A DNA stretch of 43,668 nt from Pseudonocardia sp. CNS-139 (GTDB taxonomy: Bacteria; Actinomycetota; Actinomycetes; Mycobacteriales; Pseudonocardiaceae): contig MKJX01000204.1 in assembly GCA_001942415.1 (NCBI GenBank), positions 1-43,668 on the forward strand, given 5' to 3'. A program made the position numbers and the translations under genes. Under the pieces are notes generated by a model. The model was not told the origin of the DNA, searched no databases, and saw nothing but the letters and a program-made list of their open reading frames with translations. The number at the start of each line of letters is the position of its first letter. Positions within the stretch are counted from its first letter, which is position 1. This document shows positions 1 to 10,181 of the stretch, piece after piece.

Positions 1-1294
1 GGCCGCCAGCCGGGCCGCCGCGGTGGCCAGAGCCCCGTCCGCGGACGCCCCGACGTCCGGCAGCGCGACGGGCCGGGCCCGGAGCACGCCGAGCGCGATC
101 CCGAGCCGGACGGCAGCTGCGCGACGGCCCCGGCGGCGGCCCGCATCCGGCGCCGGGCCGGCTCCTCCACCGAGTGGTAGGTCGCGGACGCCGCCGGCAG
201 CGTCGCGACGACCACGAGGACGCCGACGGTGTGCGCCAGCAGGGTCTGCGGACCGAGCCAGGCGAACCGCTCCAGCGCCAGCCAGTAGATCTCGAACATG
301 GGGATGTGCACGAGGTAGAGGCAGTACGACAGCCGCCCGCCCTGCACCGCCGACGGCGTCGAGAGCACAAGGGCCGGGCCGCGGTCGGCCACCGCGACCG
401 CCGCGACGACCAGCGGGAACAGCGCGATCACGGCACCCCCACGGCCCGGCCCGGCCAGCTCCCCGGCCAGCAGCCCGGCCGCCACCAGCGCCGGGAGCGC
501 GACGGCGGCCGCGGACGCCGCGCGCCGCGCCCCGGGCGTCAGGTGATGGCGCCGGACGGCCAGGTGACCGCGAGCACGCCCGCCCCGAACCGCCAGAGGA
601 TCCGCACCGCCCAGCTCCACGGGTAGTACGGGCTGCCGGTGGTCAGGTAGGCGAGCGTCTGCGGCGCCATCAGCACCAGCGCGCACGCGAGCAGCACCGG
701 GGCCGGCAGCCGGCGCATCCGGAAGAACCCCAGCGCCGCCACCGGGAACAGCAGGTACGCGAGCCACTCCGCGGAGATCGACCAGGTGCTCCCCACCCAT
801 GACGCGCCGTCGAAGTAGGGGTCGTCCCAGAGCTGCACCATGAACAGCTGCTGGAGGTACTGCCCCCCGTCGAGCACCGGCTGGGTGCTCTGGAACGCGA
901 TGACGCCGTCGGCGCCGAGCACGCTGCGGGCCAGCAGCCAGATCGCGAAGAGGTGGAACACCACCGCGTACGCCGGCCACAGGCGGCACAGCCGGGCCCA
1001 GACGAAACGCGCGGTGTCGCGCACGCGCAGCGCCGGGCCCAGCTTGTCGAGATAGGTGTGCGCGATCACGAACCCGCTCAGCACGAAGAACAGGTCGACG
1101 CCGAGCGCCCCCGACGTGAGCAGCGGGCCGAACAGGTCCACCACCGCCGCGACCCCCGGCAGCGGCGTGAAGTGGAAGTGGAAGAGCACCACCCACACCG
1201 CCGCGACGATCCGGAGGCCGGTGAGCCCGCGCAGTTCACCGGTGAGGGCGGCTTGATGACCGGAAGGGGTGGCGTTCGGCCGTGCTCTTCTCAC
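1..1294 (-). CDS. Acyltransferase 3 (OafA/YrhL-type) integral membrane protein, partial
   Basis: Multi-pass membrane O-acyltransferase expected to acylate a cell-envelope glycan or lipid. The N-terminal part has the family signature LTGLRIVAAVWVVLFHFHF, then FFVLSGFVIAHTYL and the motif WSISAEWLAYL. The reading frame breaks near 560-575. Adding one base continues it as LAVRRHHLTPGARRAASA, through hydrophobic segments and GGRLSYCLYLVHIPMFEIYW and YHSVEEPARRR, all typical of the C-terminal half. A second break lies near 105-120 (continuing GIALGVLRARPVALPDVG). The gene runs off the left edge with no stop seen. The start is uncertain: GTG at 1294 is chosen, but an in-frame ATG lies at 1363. Neither has a good ribosome binding site. 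Confidence 0.82.
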
Positions 1295-1458
1295 ACAGAG
1301 AGAAACGAGACGTGAGCCGGACCGGGTGTGTGAGCAGCGCGAACCTACCGGGATGCGCGTCATGTCACGGAACGTTCACGCGCTGTTCGGCCGTTCGAGT
1401 GGGCTTGCGGGCAGGTTCGCCCGCGGCCTCACCCGAGTGTCGACGACGCTGCGCCACG

Positions 1459-1490
1459 GCACGTGCAAGCCGCCGTGCGCCTGCACGTGC
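1459..1490. repeat. Two copies of the palindrome GCACGTGC
   Basis: Perfect 8-bp palindromes GCACGTGC lie at 1459-1466 and 1483-1490, 24 bp apart, upstream of the acyltransferase start on the minus strand. Paired palindromes in a promoter region suggest an operator, but no matching regulator is evident nearby. The rest of 1364-1524 shows no gene. Confidence 0.35.
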
Positions 1491-1524
1491 AGACCACTGT
1501 CGCCGCTGTCGGGAGCCCCCTCAG

Positions 1525-1591
1525 ACCGCAATGTGGCTCCAAACTGCACCTGGGAGCGCCCAAAAAGTGCAGTTTGGCTCCAGAATGCGGT
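1525..1591. repeat. 25-bp imperfect inverted repeat (hairpin or terminator candidate)
   Basis: Arms 1525-1549 and 1567-1591 flank a 17-base loop. The inner 11 bp (CCAAACTGCAC / GTGCAGTTTGG) and the outer 6 bp pair perfectly, with 5 mismatches between them. It lies 26 bases past the nitroreductase stop and upstream of the acyltransferase, so it could end nitroreductase transcription. No U-run follows. Its length and AT content stand out from the surroundings, so a small repeat element is the alternative. Confidence 0.6.
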
Positions 1592-1616
1592 TGGGGGTGG
1601 GGGGCGGCGCGGGGGG

Positions 1617-2255
1617 CTACCAGCCGTTCACGTGGAGGACCTGGTCCAGGGGGTCTCGGGGGGCCGGTTTGAAGGTCTCGCCCGTGTAGTAGGCCGTCGG
1701 CAGGAGCACGCCCTGGCGGACCTCCGGCGGGATGCCCAGCAGCTCCGCGACCTCCTTCTCGTACGCCATGTGCAGCGTGGTCCAGGCGCTGCCGAGGCCG
1801 CGGGCCCGGGCGGCCAGCTGGTAGCTCCACGCCGCGGGCAGCAGCGAGCCCCACAGCGGCGCCTGGTTCTCGCCGGACAGCTCCGGCCGGGCCGCGAGGC
1901 AGGCGAGCACCAGCACCGGCACGTCGCCCATGTGCTCCGCGAGGTGGTCCGACGAGCTGGCGACCCGGGCCATCACCGCCTCCTTGTCCGGGCCCAGCGC
2001 GGCGTTGCGGGCGGCGCGGGCCTCCCGGTAGCGGGTGTACGAGCGCAGGTAGTAGTCGCCGACCTGGCGCCGCAGCTCCGGGTCGGTGACCACCACCCAG
2101 TGCCAGCCCTGCTGGTTGCCGCCGCTCGGCGCCTGCAGCGCGATCTCGATGCACTCGCGCACCAGCTCCAGCGGAACCGGCCGGCTCAGGTCCAGGCGCT
2201 TGCGCACCGATCGGGTGGTGGTGAGGAGCTCGTCGGGGGTGAGCGGCAACGTCAT
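1617..2255 (-). CDS. Nitroreductase family protein
   Basis: FMN-dependent oxidoreductase of the nitroreductase superfamily, 212 aa and unbroken. The N-terminal TTRSVRKRLDLSRPVPLE is the FMN-phosphate-binding RSxRxF-like region. ALQAPSGGNQQGWHWVVV is the typical APSGGNQQPW-type motif at about residues 40-57. GLGSAWTTLHMAYEKEVAELLGIP (about 150-175) matches the conserved G-x-G-S and LGIP region before the C-terminal dimer arm. The substrate cannot be told. ATG at 2255 has no convincing Shine-Dalgarno. GATGAT lies 6 bases upstream and could be a leaderless -10. It is transcribed divergently from the first emb gene across 92 bp. Confidence 0.9.
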   Translation of the reverse strand: MTLPLTPDELLTTTRSVRKRLDLSRPVPLELVRECIEIALQAPSGGNQQGWHWVVVTDPELRRQVGDYYLRSYTRYREARAARNAALGPDKEAVMARVASSSDHLAEHMGDVPVLVLACLAARPELSGENQAPLWGSLLPAAWSYQLAARARGLGSAWTTLHMAYEKEVAELLGIPPEVRQGVLLPTAYYTGETFKPAPRDPLDQVLHVNGW

Positions 2256-2334
2256 GGCCCGATCATCTCCCGGGCCCGATCGTGACGACGAGGTGAACAG
2301 GACGCCCGATCGATCGATCGGCGGGACCGGTCCC

Positions 2335-2340
2335 TACCCT
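2335..2340 (+). promoter_or_regulatory. -10 element TACCCT for leaderless emb1
   Basis: TACCCT is followed by exactly 7 bases and then GTG at 2348, which places the expected transcription start on the start codon. The same arrangement occurs before glf, emb3 and pheA in this window. Confidence 0.6.
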
Positions 2341-2347
2341 CTTGGAG

Positions 2348-5300
2348 GTGTCGACCACCGAACAGGTGACAGTCGTAGCTCCCCCGACGAGTGTCGCTCC
2401 CCCGGAACGGTCACGCAGCCGAACCATCGCCCCCACGGTGCTCGGTCTGCTGGCGACCGTACTCGCGATCCTGTTCCCGTTCCTGCCGGTCGAGCAGGAG
2501 ACGGCCACGCTGGTCTGGCCGACCGCGGACGGCGACACCGCCTCCGTCAACGCGCCCGCCGTGACGCTGCGCCCGCTCGCCCTCACCGCCGACATCGGCT
2601 GCGCCGCGATCCGCGGCCTGGACGCCCGCACCCCGGGCCCGGCGCTCGTCCTCGCCACCACCCCGCCCGGCTCGCCGGCCGGGCCGGGCGTCGGGCTGAG
2701 CGCGACCGTCGACAACGGCGTGCTCACCGTGGCCGACCGCGGCGCCCAGCTCTCGGTCGCCCCGCTGCCCGCCGGGCCGTGCGACCTCACGGTCAGCTCC
2801 ACCGCGACGCGCACCTTCGTGCTGGTCGGCGGCTCGCCGGTCACGGACGTCGGTGGCGACCAGCGCCCGCAGGTCGTCGGGCTGTACTCGCAGCTGGACG
2901 GCGCGCTGGACGACATGCGCGGCACCGGCGTGCGCGTCGAGATCGACAACCGGTTCGACAGCAGCGCGTCGACGATCAAGACGGTGGTCGGCACCGTCGC
3001 CGTGCTCGCGCTGCTCGCGTGCCTGTGGGCGGTGTGGCGCAACGACGCCGAGCACGGACGGCGGCCCGGGCGGCTGGTCCGGGCCCGCCCGCGCGGCGTC
3101 GGCCGGGACGTCACCGTCATCGCGCTGCTCGTCGGCTGGGCGGTGGTCGGCAGCCTCACCGTCGACGACGGCTACATCCTCACGATGGCCCGGCTGGCGG
3201 AGCCCTCGGGTTTCGTCGGCAACTACTACCGCTGGTTCGACGTGCCGGAGGCGCCCTTCGGCTGGTTCTACGAGCTGTACGCGGCGTGGGTGCAGGTCAA
3301 CGACTCGGTGCTGTGGCTGCGGGTGCCGCCGCTGATCATGGGCATCGCGAGCTGGCTGCTCATCAGCCGGCTGCTGCTGCCCCGGCTGGGCCCGGCCGTG
3401 CGGCGCAGCTCGGCGGCCTGCTGGGCTGCGGCCGCCCTCTTCATGTGCTTCTGGCTGCCGTTCGGCAGCGGGCTGCGGCCCGAGCCCGTCGTCGTGCTCG
3501 GCGCGCTGCTGACGACGTACGGCCTGGAGCGCTCGCTCGCCACCAAGAGGCTCCTGCCGCTGGCGTTGGGCCTGCTCGCGGCGGCGTTCACCGTGGCGGC
3601 CACGCCGACCGGCCTGCTCGCCCCGGCCGTCTACCTGGCGGGCGGGCGGCCGCTCGTGCGGCTGCTGCGCGAGCGCGTCCGGACGTCGGGCTGGCTCGGG
3701 ACGTTCGCGCCGATGACGGCCGCCGGCACGATCGTGCTGGTCGCGGCGTTCGGCGACCAGACGTGGGCCACGGTGGCTGAGGCCACCCGGGTGCGCACCG
3801 ACATCGGCCCGAACCTCGCCTGGTACGAGGAGTCGTACCGCTGGATGCTGTTCTTCGCCACGAGCCCGGACGGCGCCGTGGCCCGGCGGTTCCCGGTGCT
3901 CGTGCTGATCGCGTGCACGGCGGTGGCGATCGTCGTGCTGCTGCGCCGCAACCGCATCCCGGGCCTGGCCACCGGCCCGGCCCGGCGCACGCTCACCACC
4001 GTGCTGCTCGGCTTCGCCGTGCTGGCGCTCACCCCGACCAAGTGGACGCACCACTTCGGCGCGTTCGCCGGGCTCGGCGCGATGGCGGCGGCGCTGGCCG
4101 CGGTCGCGACCGGCGCGGTGGTGCTGCGGGCGCGGCGCAACCGGCTGCTGGCCGCCGCGGCGGTGCTCGCGGCCACCGCGCTCGCGTTCACCGGCACGAA
4201 CAGCTGGTGGTACGTCTCCAACTGGGGTGCGCCGTGGTTCGACCGGCCGCCGGGCGTCGACGGCATCACCGTGACGTCCGTCGCGCTCGCCGGCACGGCG
4301 ATCCTGCTGGTGCTCGCGGTGGTCGAGCACCTGCGCGGCGACTCGCCGCGCGTGCAGCGCCGCGGGCCGTCCGGGCGGGCCGGCGCGGGGCTCGCGATCC
4401 TGTGCGGGCTGGTGGTGCTGTTCGAGGTCGCCTCGATGGCCCGCGCCGTCCAGTCCCAGAACGGCGGCTACACGCTCGCCACCGACGTGCTCTCCGACCC
4501 CACGGGCGCCGGGTGCGGCCTCTCGGCCCAGGTGCTCGTCGAACGCGACCCGGCGGCCGGCCTGCTGGCCCCGCGCCCGGCGACCCGCCGGTGCTCGACG
4601 GGTTCACCCCCGGTGGCGTGCCACCGGCCGGTGCCGGCTCCCCGCGCGACGTCAACGGCGACGGCACGTCCGACCCGGCCGTCACCGCGCCGGGCCCCGT
4701 CGGCGCCCCGGTGCTGGGCAGCTACCGGCCCGACGGCGGCGCGGGCGAGCTGACGGCGGGCTGGTACTGGCTGCCCGCCGCGGCCACGCAGGGCCGGGCC
4801 CCGCTCGTCGTCGGGGTGGCGGGCCAGGTCGGCGCCGGCACCAGCGTCACCGTGGAGCTCGGCCGCTCGGCCGGGGACGGCGTCGAGGTCGTCGACCGGT
4901 TCGACACGGGCGCGGGCGGGATCGTCTCGGCCATGGCCGACCCGTCCGGCAAGGGCGCGACCGGCTGGGGCTGGCGGGACGTGCGGTTCGACCTGAGCCG
5001 GCGCCCGGACGCCGCCGGGGCCGACCGGGTGCGCGTGCTGGCGAGCGACCAGGCGCTCGCGCCGGAGGGCTGGGTCGCGGTCTCGCCGCCGCGGGTGCCG
5101 CAGCTCACCCCGCTGCTCGACGTGATCGCCGACCGGCCGGGCCACCTGGACTGGCCGGTGTCGTTCCCGCACCCGTGCCTGCACCCGTTCCCGGTGACCG
5201 ACGGGATCGCCACCGTGCCGGCCTACCGGCTGCTCGCCGACCCGCAGCAGCGCGGCGTGGGCGAGGACTGGTCCGGCCCGCCGTCCGGCGGCCCGCTCGC

Positions 5301-5511
5301 CTGGCTCACGGTGGTCGCGCGGCAGGTGGTGGTGCCCACCTACCTCGACGGGCAGTGGGACCGCGACTGGGGGCAGCTGCGCCTCGTCGAGCCGTACGCC
5401 CCGGACGCCCGCGCCGCCGAGCTGGTGACCGGCCGCCAGGAGGTCTCGGGCTTCTTCAACCCGGCACCGATCGGCCCGCCGCCGGCGGGCGTTCCGGCCG
5501 GGACGCGCTGA
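2348..5511 (+). CDS. Arabinosyltransferase of the Emb family (GT53), first copy
   Basis: Membrane arabinosyltransferase that transfers arabinose from decaprenyl-phosphoarabinose onto arabinogalactan or lipoarabinomannan. About 1055 aa, the normal Emb length. An N-terminal TM (LLATVLAILFPFLP) precedes the periplasmic domain. The catalytic motif LTVDDGYI has its Asp pair at about residues 273-274, followed by GNYYRWFDVPEAPFGWFYELY. Many TM segments follow, with the family motif TPTKWTHHFG at about 562-571. The C-terminal domain is carbohydrate-binding-like, with paired Cys around FPHPCLHPFP. One base appears missing at about 4568-4583: AAGLLAPRP is continued in another frame by GDPPVLDGF. GTG 2348 is chosen because TACCCT lies 7 bases upstream; TTG 2342 is in frame. 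I cannot assign embA, B or C. Confidence 0.93.
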
Positions 5512-5518
5512 CGAGGGC

Positions 5519-5850
5519 TCAGCCCGCCGCCCCGCCCCGCCTGCGGGCGCGGCGGGCCTCGCGTTCGGCCAGCCACGCCCGCCAGAACATGACCGTGGTG
5601 CTGTCGTCCCGCCAGTCCGGACGCACTGTGGCGCCGCCGTGCGGCTCGCCCGGACCTGTCCCAGGTCCACGCGCTCGCGCAACGGCCGCTCGATCTTCAC
5701 GGACACGACGCCCGCAGGCAGCTCGATGGTTTCCGCTTTCTCCCGCCCGGGCCGCAGATCGCAGAAGCGGCACAGGTTCGTGCCGTCGGCGGCCACCGCG
5801 GTGACGACGAGCGGGATGACGTCGGCCCGCGGCCAACTCCACGCATTCAT
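5519..5850 (-). CDS. Small hypothetical protein with a CxxC motif
   Basis: Not recognised. ATG at 5850 gives MNAWSWPRADVIPLVVTAVA, then a CRFC pair in NLCRFCDLRPG and IELPAGVVSVKIERPLRERV. The frame breaks at about 5645-5655. One added base continues it as GEPHGGATVRPDWRDDSTTV and a basic tail ending REARRARRRGGAAG, about 110 aa in all. It is divergent from the XRE regulator (97 bp between starts) and shares its lower-GC character, so it may belong to the same acquired module. The CxxC pair could bind a metal, but one pair alone is weak evidence. Confidence 0.5.
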
Positions 5851-5947
5851 GAGGTGTCCCCCCGACAGCTGCTCCCGACCGATGTTGCGTAGCATCTCCC
5901 CACGAGGACGACGGTAACATACGTCCGTAAGTTACGATAGGGATTCC

Positions 5948-6830
5948 ATGGTGGACGAACAGCAGCAGGCCGGGCTCGCCCGCATCCAGGTGGCCGCGAC
6001 GCTCCGGCGCATGCGGGAGGACGCGGGCCGGACGCGCGAGGAGGCCGCCGAGGCGCTCGGCTGCACGACCTCGAAGATCGGCGACCTGGAGACCAGCCGG
6101 TCGCGGATCAAGCCCGCCGAGCTGGACGTGCTCCTCGACCTCTACGGCGTGAGCGCGGACGAGCGACAGGAACTGGTGAGCACGGCGCGCGACGCACGGA
6201 GCCGACGACGCCGGCGGTCGACGGAGCCGAGCATTCCGCTGGCTGCGCAGCGATACATCGATCTGGAGTCCCAAGCCCGCAAGGTCACGTTCTTCTCCCC
6301 CGAGCTGCTGCCCGGGTTCGTCCAGACCGACGACTACATCAGGGCGATGCTCGAGTGGGCCAGACCGAGGGATCCCGACGAGATGAAGCCCAAGATCACG
6401 CTCCGCGCTGTCCGCCGCGACAGCACGACACGCGTGGGCGGCCCGACGTTCTGGTGCATCGTCGGCGAGCCCGCACTGCGATCGAACGTGGGCGGCCCCG
6501 CAGTGATGGCCGAACAGCTACGCCTGATCCTCGACCTCACCGCCACCCTGCACACCCTCGTCGTACAGGTCCTGCCGATCGGCTCCGGCGCCCATGGCTC
6601 GATGGGCGTGACGCGCACACTCATGGAGTTCGATCCGCCTGCGCAGCCCGTTCTATACATCGACACGAACGTTCGGAACGTGTTCTACGATGGCCGAGCC
6701 GAGGTTGCAGAAGCCGCATACGGGCTCGATCTGATCAAGGCTATGGCGCTTGACCAGCATCGAAGCCGGGCCCTGGATCGAGCAGGTCGCACGGGAATAC
6801 GAGGAGACGATCGAAGGTGGCTCGCCGTGA
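5948..6830 (+). CDS. XRE-family regulator with HTH_31 and DUF5753 domains
   Basis: Helix-turn-helix DNA-binding protein of the large actinobacterial family paired with DUF397. The HTH spans about residues 16-68 (LRRMREDAGRTREEAAEALG, CTTSKIGDLE). A DUF5753 effector-like domain follows, from about 100, with the family landmarks FSPELLPGFVQTDDYIRAML, FWCIVGEPALR, QVLPIGSGAHG and YIDTNVRNVFYDG. One base is missing at about 6766-6775. The restored C-terminus WIEQVAREYEETIEGGSP ends at TGA 6828-6830. AGGGA lies 4 bases before the ATG. Base composition is visibly less GC-rich than the flanking cell-wall genes, which suggests acquisition. The 3' end overlaps the DUF397 start by 14 bases. Confidence 0.88.
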
Positions 6831-7011
6831 CGAGTGGTTCACTCCTCGTAGATCGGTGAATGCCGACAATTGCGTCGAGACCTATATCGGCTCCGACGCA
6901 GTTTACGTCCGTAACTCGAAGGACGACCGCGCCACCACCGTCACCTTCACCCTCGCCGAGTGGCGGGCGTTCGTCGCGAGCGTCAAGGAGTCGGACGACT
7001 ACGACGTCTGA
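6817..7011 (+). CDS. DUF397 small protein, partner of the XRE regulator
   Basis: 64 aa, with the family pattern: aromatic N-terminus (EWFTPRRS), NCVET, AVYVRNSKDD, and VTFTLAEWRAFVASVK at the end. DUF397 proteins almost always follow an XRE/DUF5753 gene. The pair resembles the whiJ-like loci of Streptomyces, and a toxin-antitoxin-like partnership has been proposed; its function here is inference. GTG 6817 lies inside the regulator's 3' end, consistent with translational coupling. The 3' end overlaps the convergent methyltransferase by 13 bases. Confidence 0.85.
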   Translation: MARRDEWFTPRRSVNADNCVETYIGSDAVYVRNSKDDRATTVTFTLAEWRAFVASVKESDDYDV

Positions 7012-7721
7012 GCCGGGCTCTCGACCACGAACACCGAGGACTCGCCGCTGCCGGGCCTCAGGAAGAGCCGGCCGCTGAGGAACTGGGTGAGCGACGGTCC
7101 GGCGTAGCGGGCGGCGTCGACGAGCCTGGGGGCCGTCGAGTAGGGCACGTTCCAGAGGCCGTCGCTGCCCTCGCGCAGCACGCGGAACCCGGCCTCGACC
7201 AGGAAGTCCCGCCACTGGGCGTGCGGCTTGAGGTTGATGTGCGTGGGGTCCTGGTAGCCGGTCCAGCCCTCGCCGGCGAGCGCGCGGGCCCGGCCGGCCG
7301 GGTCCGGCATCACGACGAGCGCCCGCCCGCCGGGCAGCAGCACCCGCCGCCAGCAGGCCAGCACGTCGGTGGCCGTGGCGTCGAGGTGCTCCAGCACGTG
7401 CACGGCGGTGAGGCCGCGGTAGGCGCCGGACGGGATCTCGTCGAGCGTCGTGTGGATCGGGCAGCCCGCGGCGGTCGCGCGGGCCGTCGCCGCGGAGTAC
7501 GGGGAGATCTCGAACCCGGCCGCGGCGCCGTGCTCCGACAGCCGCCGGACGAGGTGCCCGGTGCCGCACCCGAAGTCGAGGTACGGGCCCTCGCCGACGT
7601 AGCGCCGCACCATCCGCACGTACCAGCGCAGGGCCGGGCGGTCGCCCGCCTGCCCGTTCCCGGCGTAGTACGCGGCGTCGTAGTGGTCGGCCTCGCCGGC
7701 GACCGGCTGGAACTCCGTCAC
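6999..7721 (-). CDS. Class I SAM-dependent methyltransferase
   Basis: 240 aa. The SAM-binding motif I YLDFGCGTGHLVRRL is at about residues 47-61, with GFEIS as the acidic end of strand 2. AVHVLEHLDATATDVLACWR and LLPGGRALVVMPDP are motifs II/III of Methyltransf_11/23-type enzymes. It is last in a minus-strand operon: it starts 3 bases after the glycosyltransferase stop, which itself overlaps the flippase. The context suggests methylation of an exported glycan or lipid-linked intermediate, but the acceptor is unknown. Start GTG 7721 gives MTEFQPVAGEADHYDAAYYA, similar to other glycan methyltransferase N-termini. Confidence 0.9.
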   Translation of the reverse strand: MTEFQPVAGEADHYDAAYYAGNGQAGDRPALRWYVRMVRRYVGEGPYLDFGCGTGHLVRRLSEHGAAAGFEISPYSAATARATAAGCPIHTTLDEIPSGAYRGLTAVHVLEHLDATATDVLACWRRVLLPGGRALVVMPDPAGRARALAGEGWTGYQDPTHINLKPHAQWRDFLVEAGFRVLREGSDGLWNVPYSTAPRLVDAARYAGPSLTQFLSGRLFLRPGSGESSVFVVESPAQTS

Positions 7722-7724
7722 TTG

Positions 7725-8873
7725 CTACTGCCCCTCCATGACGCGGCGCTGGTGCACCGCCTTGTCCAGCAGCACCTCGTAGCCGTCGAGCACGCTGGCC
7801 ACCGAGAACGCCTCGTGCGCGCGGGCCGCGCCGGCCACGCGGTCCGGCGGGTGCGTCCGCATCTCCTGCAGCGCCTGCGTGATCGCGGCCGCGTCCCCCG
7901 GCGGGACGAGCGTGCCGAAACCGGTCTGCGCGACCGGCTGGCGCACACCCGGGATGTCGCTGGAGAGCACCGGGACGCCCGCCAGCATCGCCACCGCCTG
8001 CACGATCCCGAACGCCTCGAACGCGTTGACCGACGGCAGCGTGAACACGTCGAGGGAGGCGTAGAAGTCGCCGAGCCGCTCCTGCGGGACGAACCCGAGC
8101 AGCCGGATGCGGGTGTCGTCGCCGATGGCCGCGCGCACCTGGTCGATCACGCTCCCGCCCGCGACGTGCGTGAAGTCGCCGCCGATGAGCAGCCGCGCGT
8201 CCGGGTCGGGCAGCGCGCGGAACCCGCGCACGAGGTACTCCAGCCCCTTCTCCCGCACGATCCGGCCGAGGAACCCGACGTGCAGCCCGTCGGTCTCGCG
8301 GTAGCCCGGCACGCCCGGCGGCGGGGGCGGGCACGGCGGCGGCACCACCACCATCGACGGCTCGATCGCCGGCCACATCCGGCTGTGGCGCGCGTAGTCC
8401 TCGCTGGTCACGGCCACTACGGCGGAGCGGTGCATGGCGAGCCGGTTGGAGGCGTCCACCACCACCCGCTGGGCCGTGTTGACCGGGCCGGGCGGCAGCG
8501 TGACGTCGCAGTGGTACGTCGCGATGATCGGCGTGCGGGTGCCGGTGGCGATGGCCCCGGCCTCCAGCATCGGCAGCTGCAGCGACCCGACGCTGGCGTT
8601 CGCCATCGCGGCGCGGGCCTGCCGCACGAGCTGCGGGCTCACCACCCCGCGGCCGAGCCGGGCGAGCACCGGGGCGCGCAGCACGCGCACCCCGTCGATC
8701 TCCTCCTCGCGCGGCAGGGAGGCGTCGTAGCGGCTGGTCACGACCGTGACCCGGCGGCCGCGGGCGGCCAGGCCCACGGCGATGTCGCGCGCCATGTTGG
8801 TCAGGCCCGAGACGTAGGGCGCGTAGTAGGTGAGCGCGATGACCAGGTCGTCACGCCGGGCTTCAGGCGACAC
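7725..8873 (-). CDS. Glycosyltransferase family 4 (GT-B) protein
   Basis: 382 aa retaining GT-B enzyme. The N-terminal Rossmann domain has the glycine-containing loop YAPYVSGLTNMARDIAVGLA. The C-terminal donor-binding domain has VGFLGRIVREKGLEYLVRGF, LLGFVPQERLGDFYASLDVF and the EX7E-type motif EAFGIVQAVAMLAGVPV, at about residues 295-312. Start GTG 8873 lies within the flippase 3' end (11-base overlap), indicating coupling. The operon (flippase, GT, methyltransferase) sits between emb1 and emb2. It probably makes or modifies a lipid-linked cell-surface sugar, but the sugar cannot be told. Confidence 0.92.
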   Translation of the reverse strand: MSPEARRDDLVIALTYYAPYVSGLTNMARDIAVGLAARGRRVTVVTSRYDASLPREEEIDGVRVLRAPVLARLGRGVVSPQLVRQARAAMANASVGSLQLPMLEAGAIATGTRTPIIATYHCDVTLPPGPVNTAQRVVVDASNRLAMHRSAVVAVTSEDYARHSRMWPAIEPSMVVVPPPCPPPPPGVPGYRETDGLHVGFLGRIVREKGLEYLVRGFRALPDPDARLLIGGDFTHVAGGSVIDQVRAAIGDDTRIRLLGFVPQERLGDFYASLDVFTLPSVNAFEAFGIVQAVAMLAGVPVLSSDIPGVRQPVAQTGFGTLVPPGDAAAITQALQEMRTHPPDRVAGAARAHEAFSVASVLDGYEVLLDKAVHQRRVMEGQ

Positions 8874-10170
8874 TCTGCAACACTCGCTCTCGTCGTTCGC
8901 CGAGCACCAGAGCGGTGCCCACCAGCCAGCCGGTGGTGGAGCCGAGCAGGAACGCCAGCTCGGCGCGCAGCAGCAGGTCCGGCACCAGCGCCAGCACGAT
9001 CGCGCCGACGACCAGCCCGGACAGCCAGCTCCACGCCACCAGCCTGTGGCGCACCGACGCCACCAGCACCTGGGTGACCAGGACCAGCCCGATGTACGCG
9101 GCCACACCGACCGCGAGGAGCGCGACGTGCGCGCCCGGGAGCACGTAGTTCGGCCCGAACACCAGGCCCACCAGCCACGGCCCGGCGAGATACCCCAGCC
9201 CGAAGGCGAGGGCGGCCAGCACGGCCAGCCCGAGCGCGAGGTTGCGCATCAGGCGGTGCAGCGTGGTGCGGTCGCCGCTGTGCAGCGCAGCCGTGAGCGC
9301 CGGGAGCAGCGCGCTCTGCAGCGGCACCACCAGGAAGAGCGGCACCCGGGTGAGCGTGAACCCGGCGACGAACTGGCGGCCCGGGTGGCGTCGATCTCGC
9401 TGCTCGCGAGCACGGGGACGAGCACCGGCAGCCCGTTGAGCAGCACCTGCGCGCACAGCGAGCCGAGCAGCAGCGGCGCGACGGCCGCCCAGACCGCGCG
9501 CGGCCCGAGCCAGCCGGCCGCCGGGTCCGGCGCGGTGGACGCCCGGGTGCGCCGGGTCAGCAGCGAGAACAGCTGCGGGGCGTGCGCCAGCCCGATCGCG
9601 GCGACGAGCGTCCAGGCGAAGGCAGGCTGCCGGGGTCCACGATGAGCGTCGCGACCAGCGCGGCGAGCGCGACGCGCAGCCCGGAGTCCAGCACCATGAT
9701 CGCGGCGTGCCGGCCGAGCCGGTCCATCCCGATGAGCGCCCCGCGCACGACGAACTGCCCGGCCGACACCAGGCACAGCACGCCCATCGCCACCACGGTG
9801 ACGGCCTGGCCGCCGAACGCCTCCGTCAGCAGCGGCCACCCCATCGCCACCACGGCCAGCTGGCGACGGCCATCGCGGCCGCGGTGACCAGCGCCGCCTT
9901 CAGCACGCCGAGCGGCCGGCCGGGCGTCTGGAGCAGCCGGGCCGTCTCCTGCTCGACGGCGAGGAACATGCCGAACCCGGCCACCTGCGCCAGTGACCAG
10001 AACGCGCCGAAGTACGCGTACTCGGCGGCCGTCAGGTTGCGCGCGATGATCGCCAGATAGACGTTGATCAGCAGGCCGGAAGCCACGATTCCGAGGCCCA
10101 CCAGCCCGAGCGACCGCGTACGGGAGCCGGGGGTGCCAGACAGGACGCCGACCTCCTCCGCGATCTTCAA
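8863..10170 (-). CDS. Polysaccharide flippase (Wzx/MATE-like), 12-14 TM
   Basis: About 435 aa, with hydrophobic segments spread end to end. It starts SLGLVGLGIVASGLLINVYL and AIIARNLTAAEYAYFGAFW, a typical Wzx/MurJ-like opening. The coding frame changes three times, near 9870, 9625 and 9385. Each change is healed by one added base, giving continuous segments: VAMGWPLLTEAFGGQAVTVV; AFAWTLVAAIGLAHAPQLFS; RQFVAGFTLTRVPLFLVVPL. The last segment ends ERRERVLQSVA. The likely role is flipping a polyprenyl-linked sugar made with the downstream glycosyltransferase. Start TTG 10170 is uncertain, with a CATAAT -10 just upstream. Confidence 0.85.
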
Positions 10171-10181
10171 GACGGGAACAG

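Noticed and set aside
2307..2320. GATC tandem palindrome CGATCGATCGATCG upstream of emb1
   Set aside because: Short and simple, and Dam-type control is not expected in actinobacteria. Left as a possible operator with no support.
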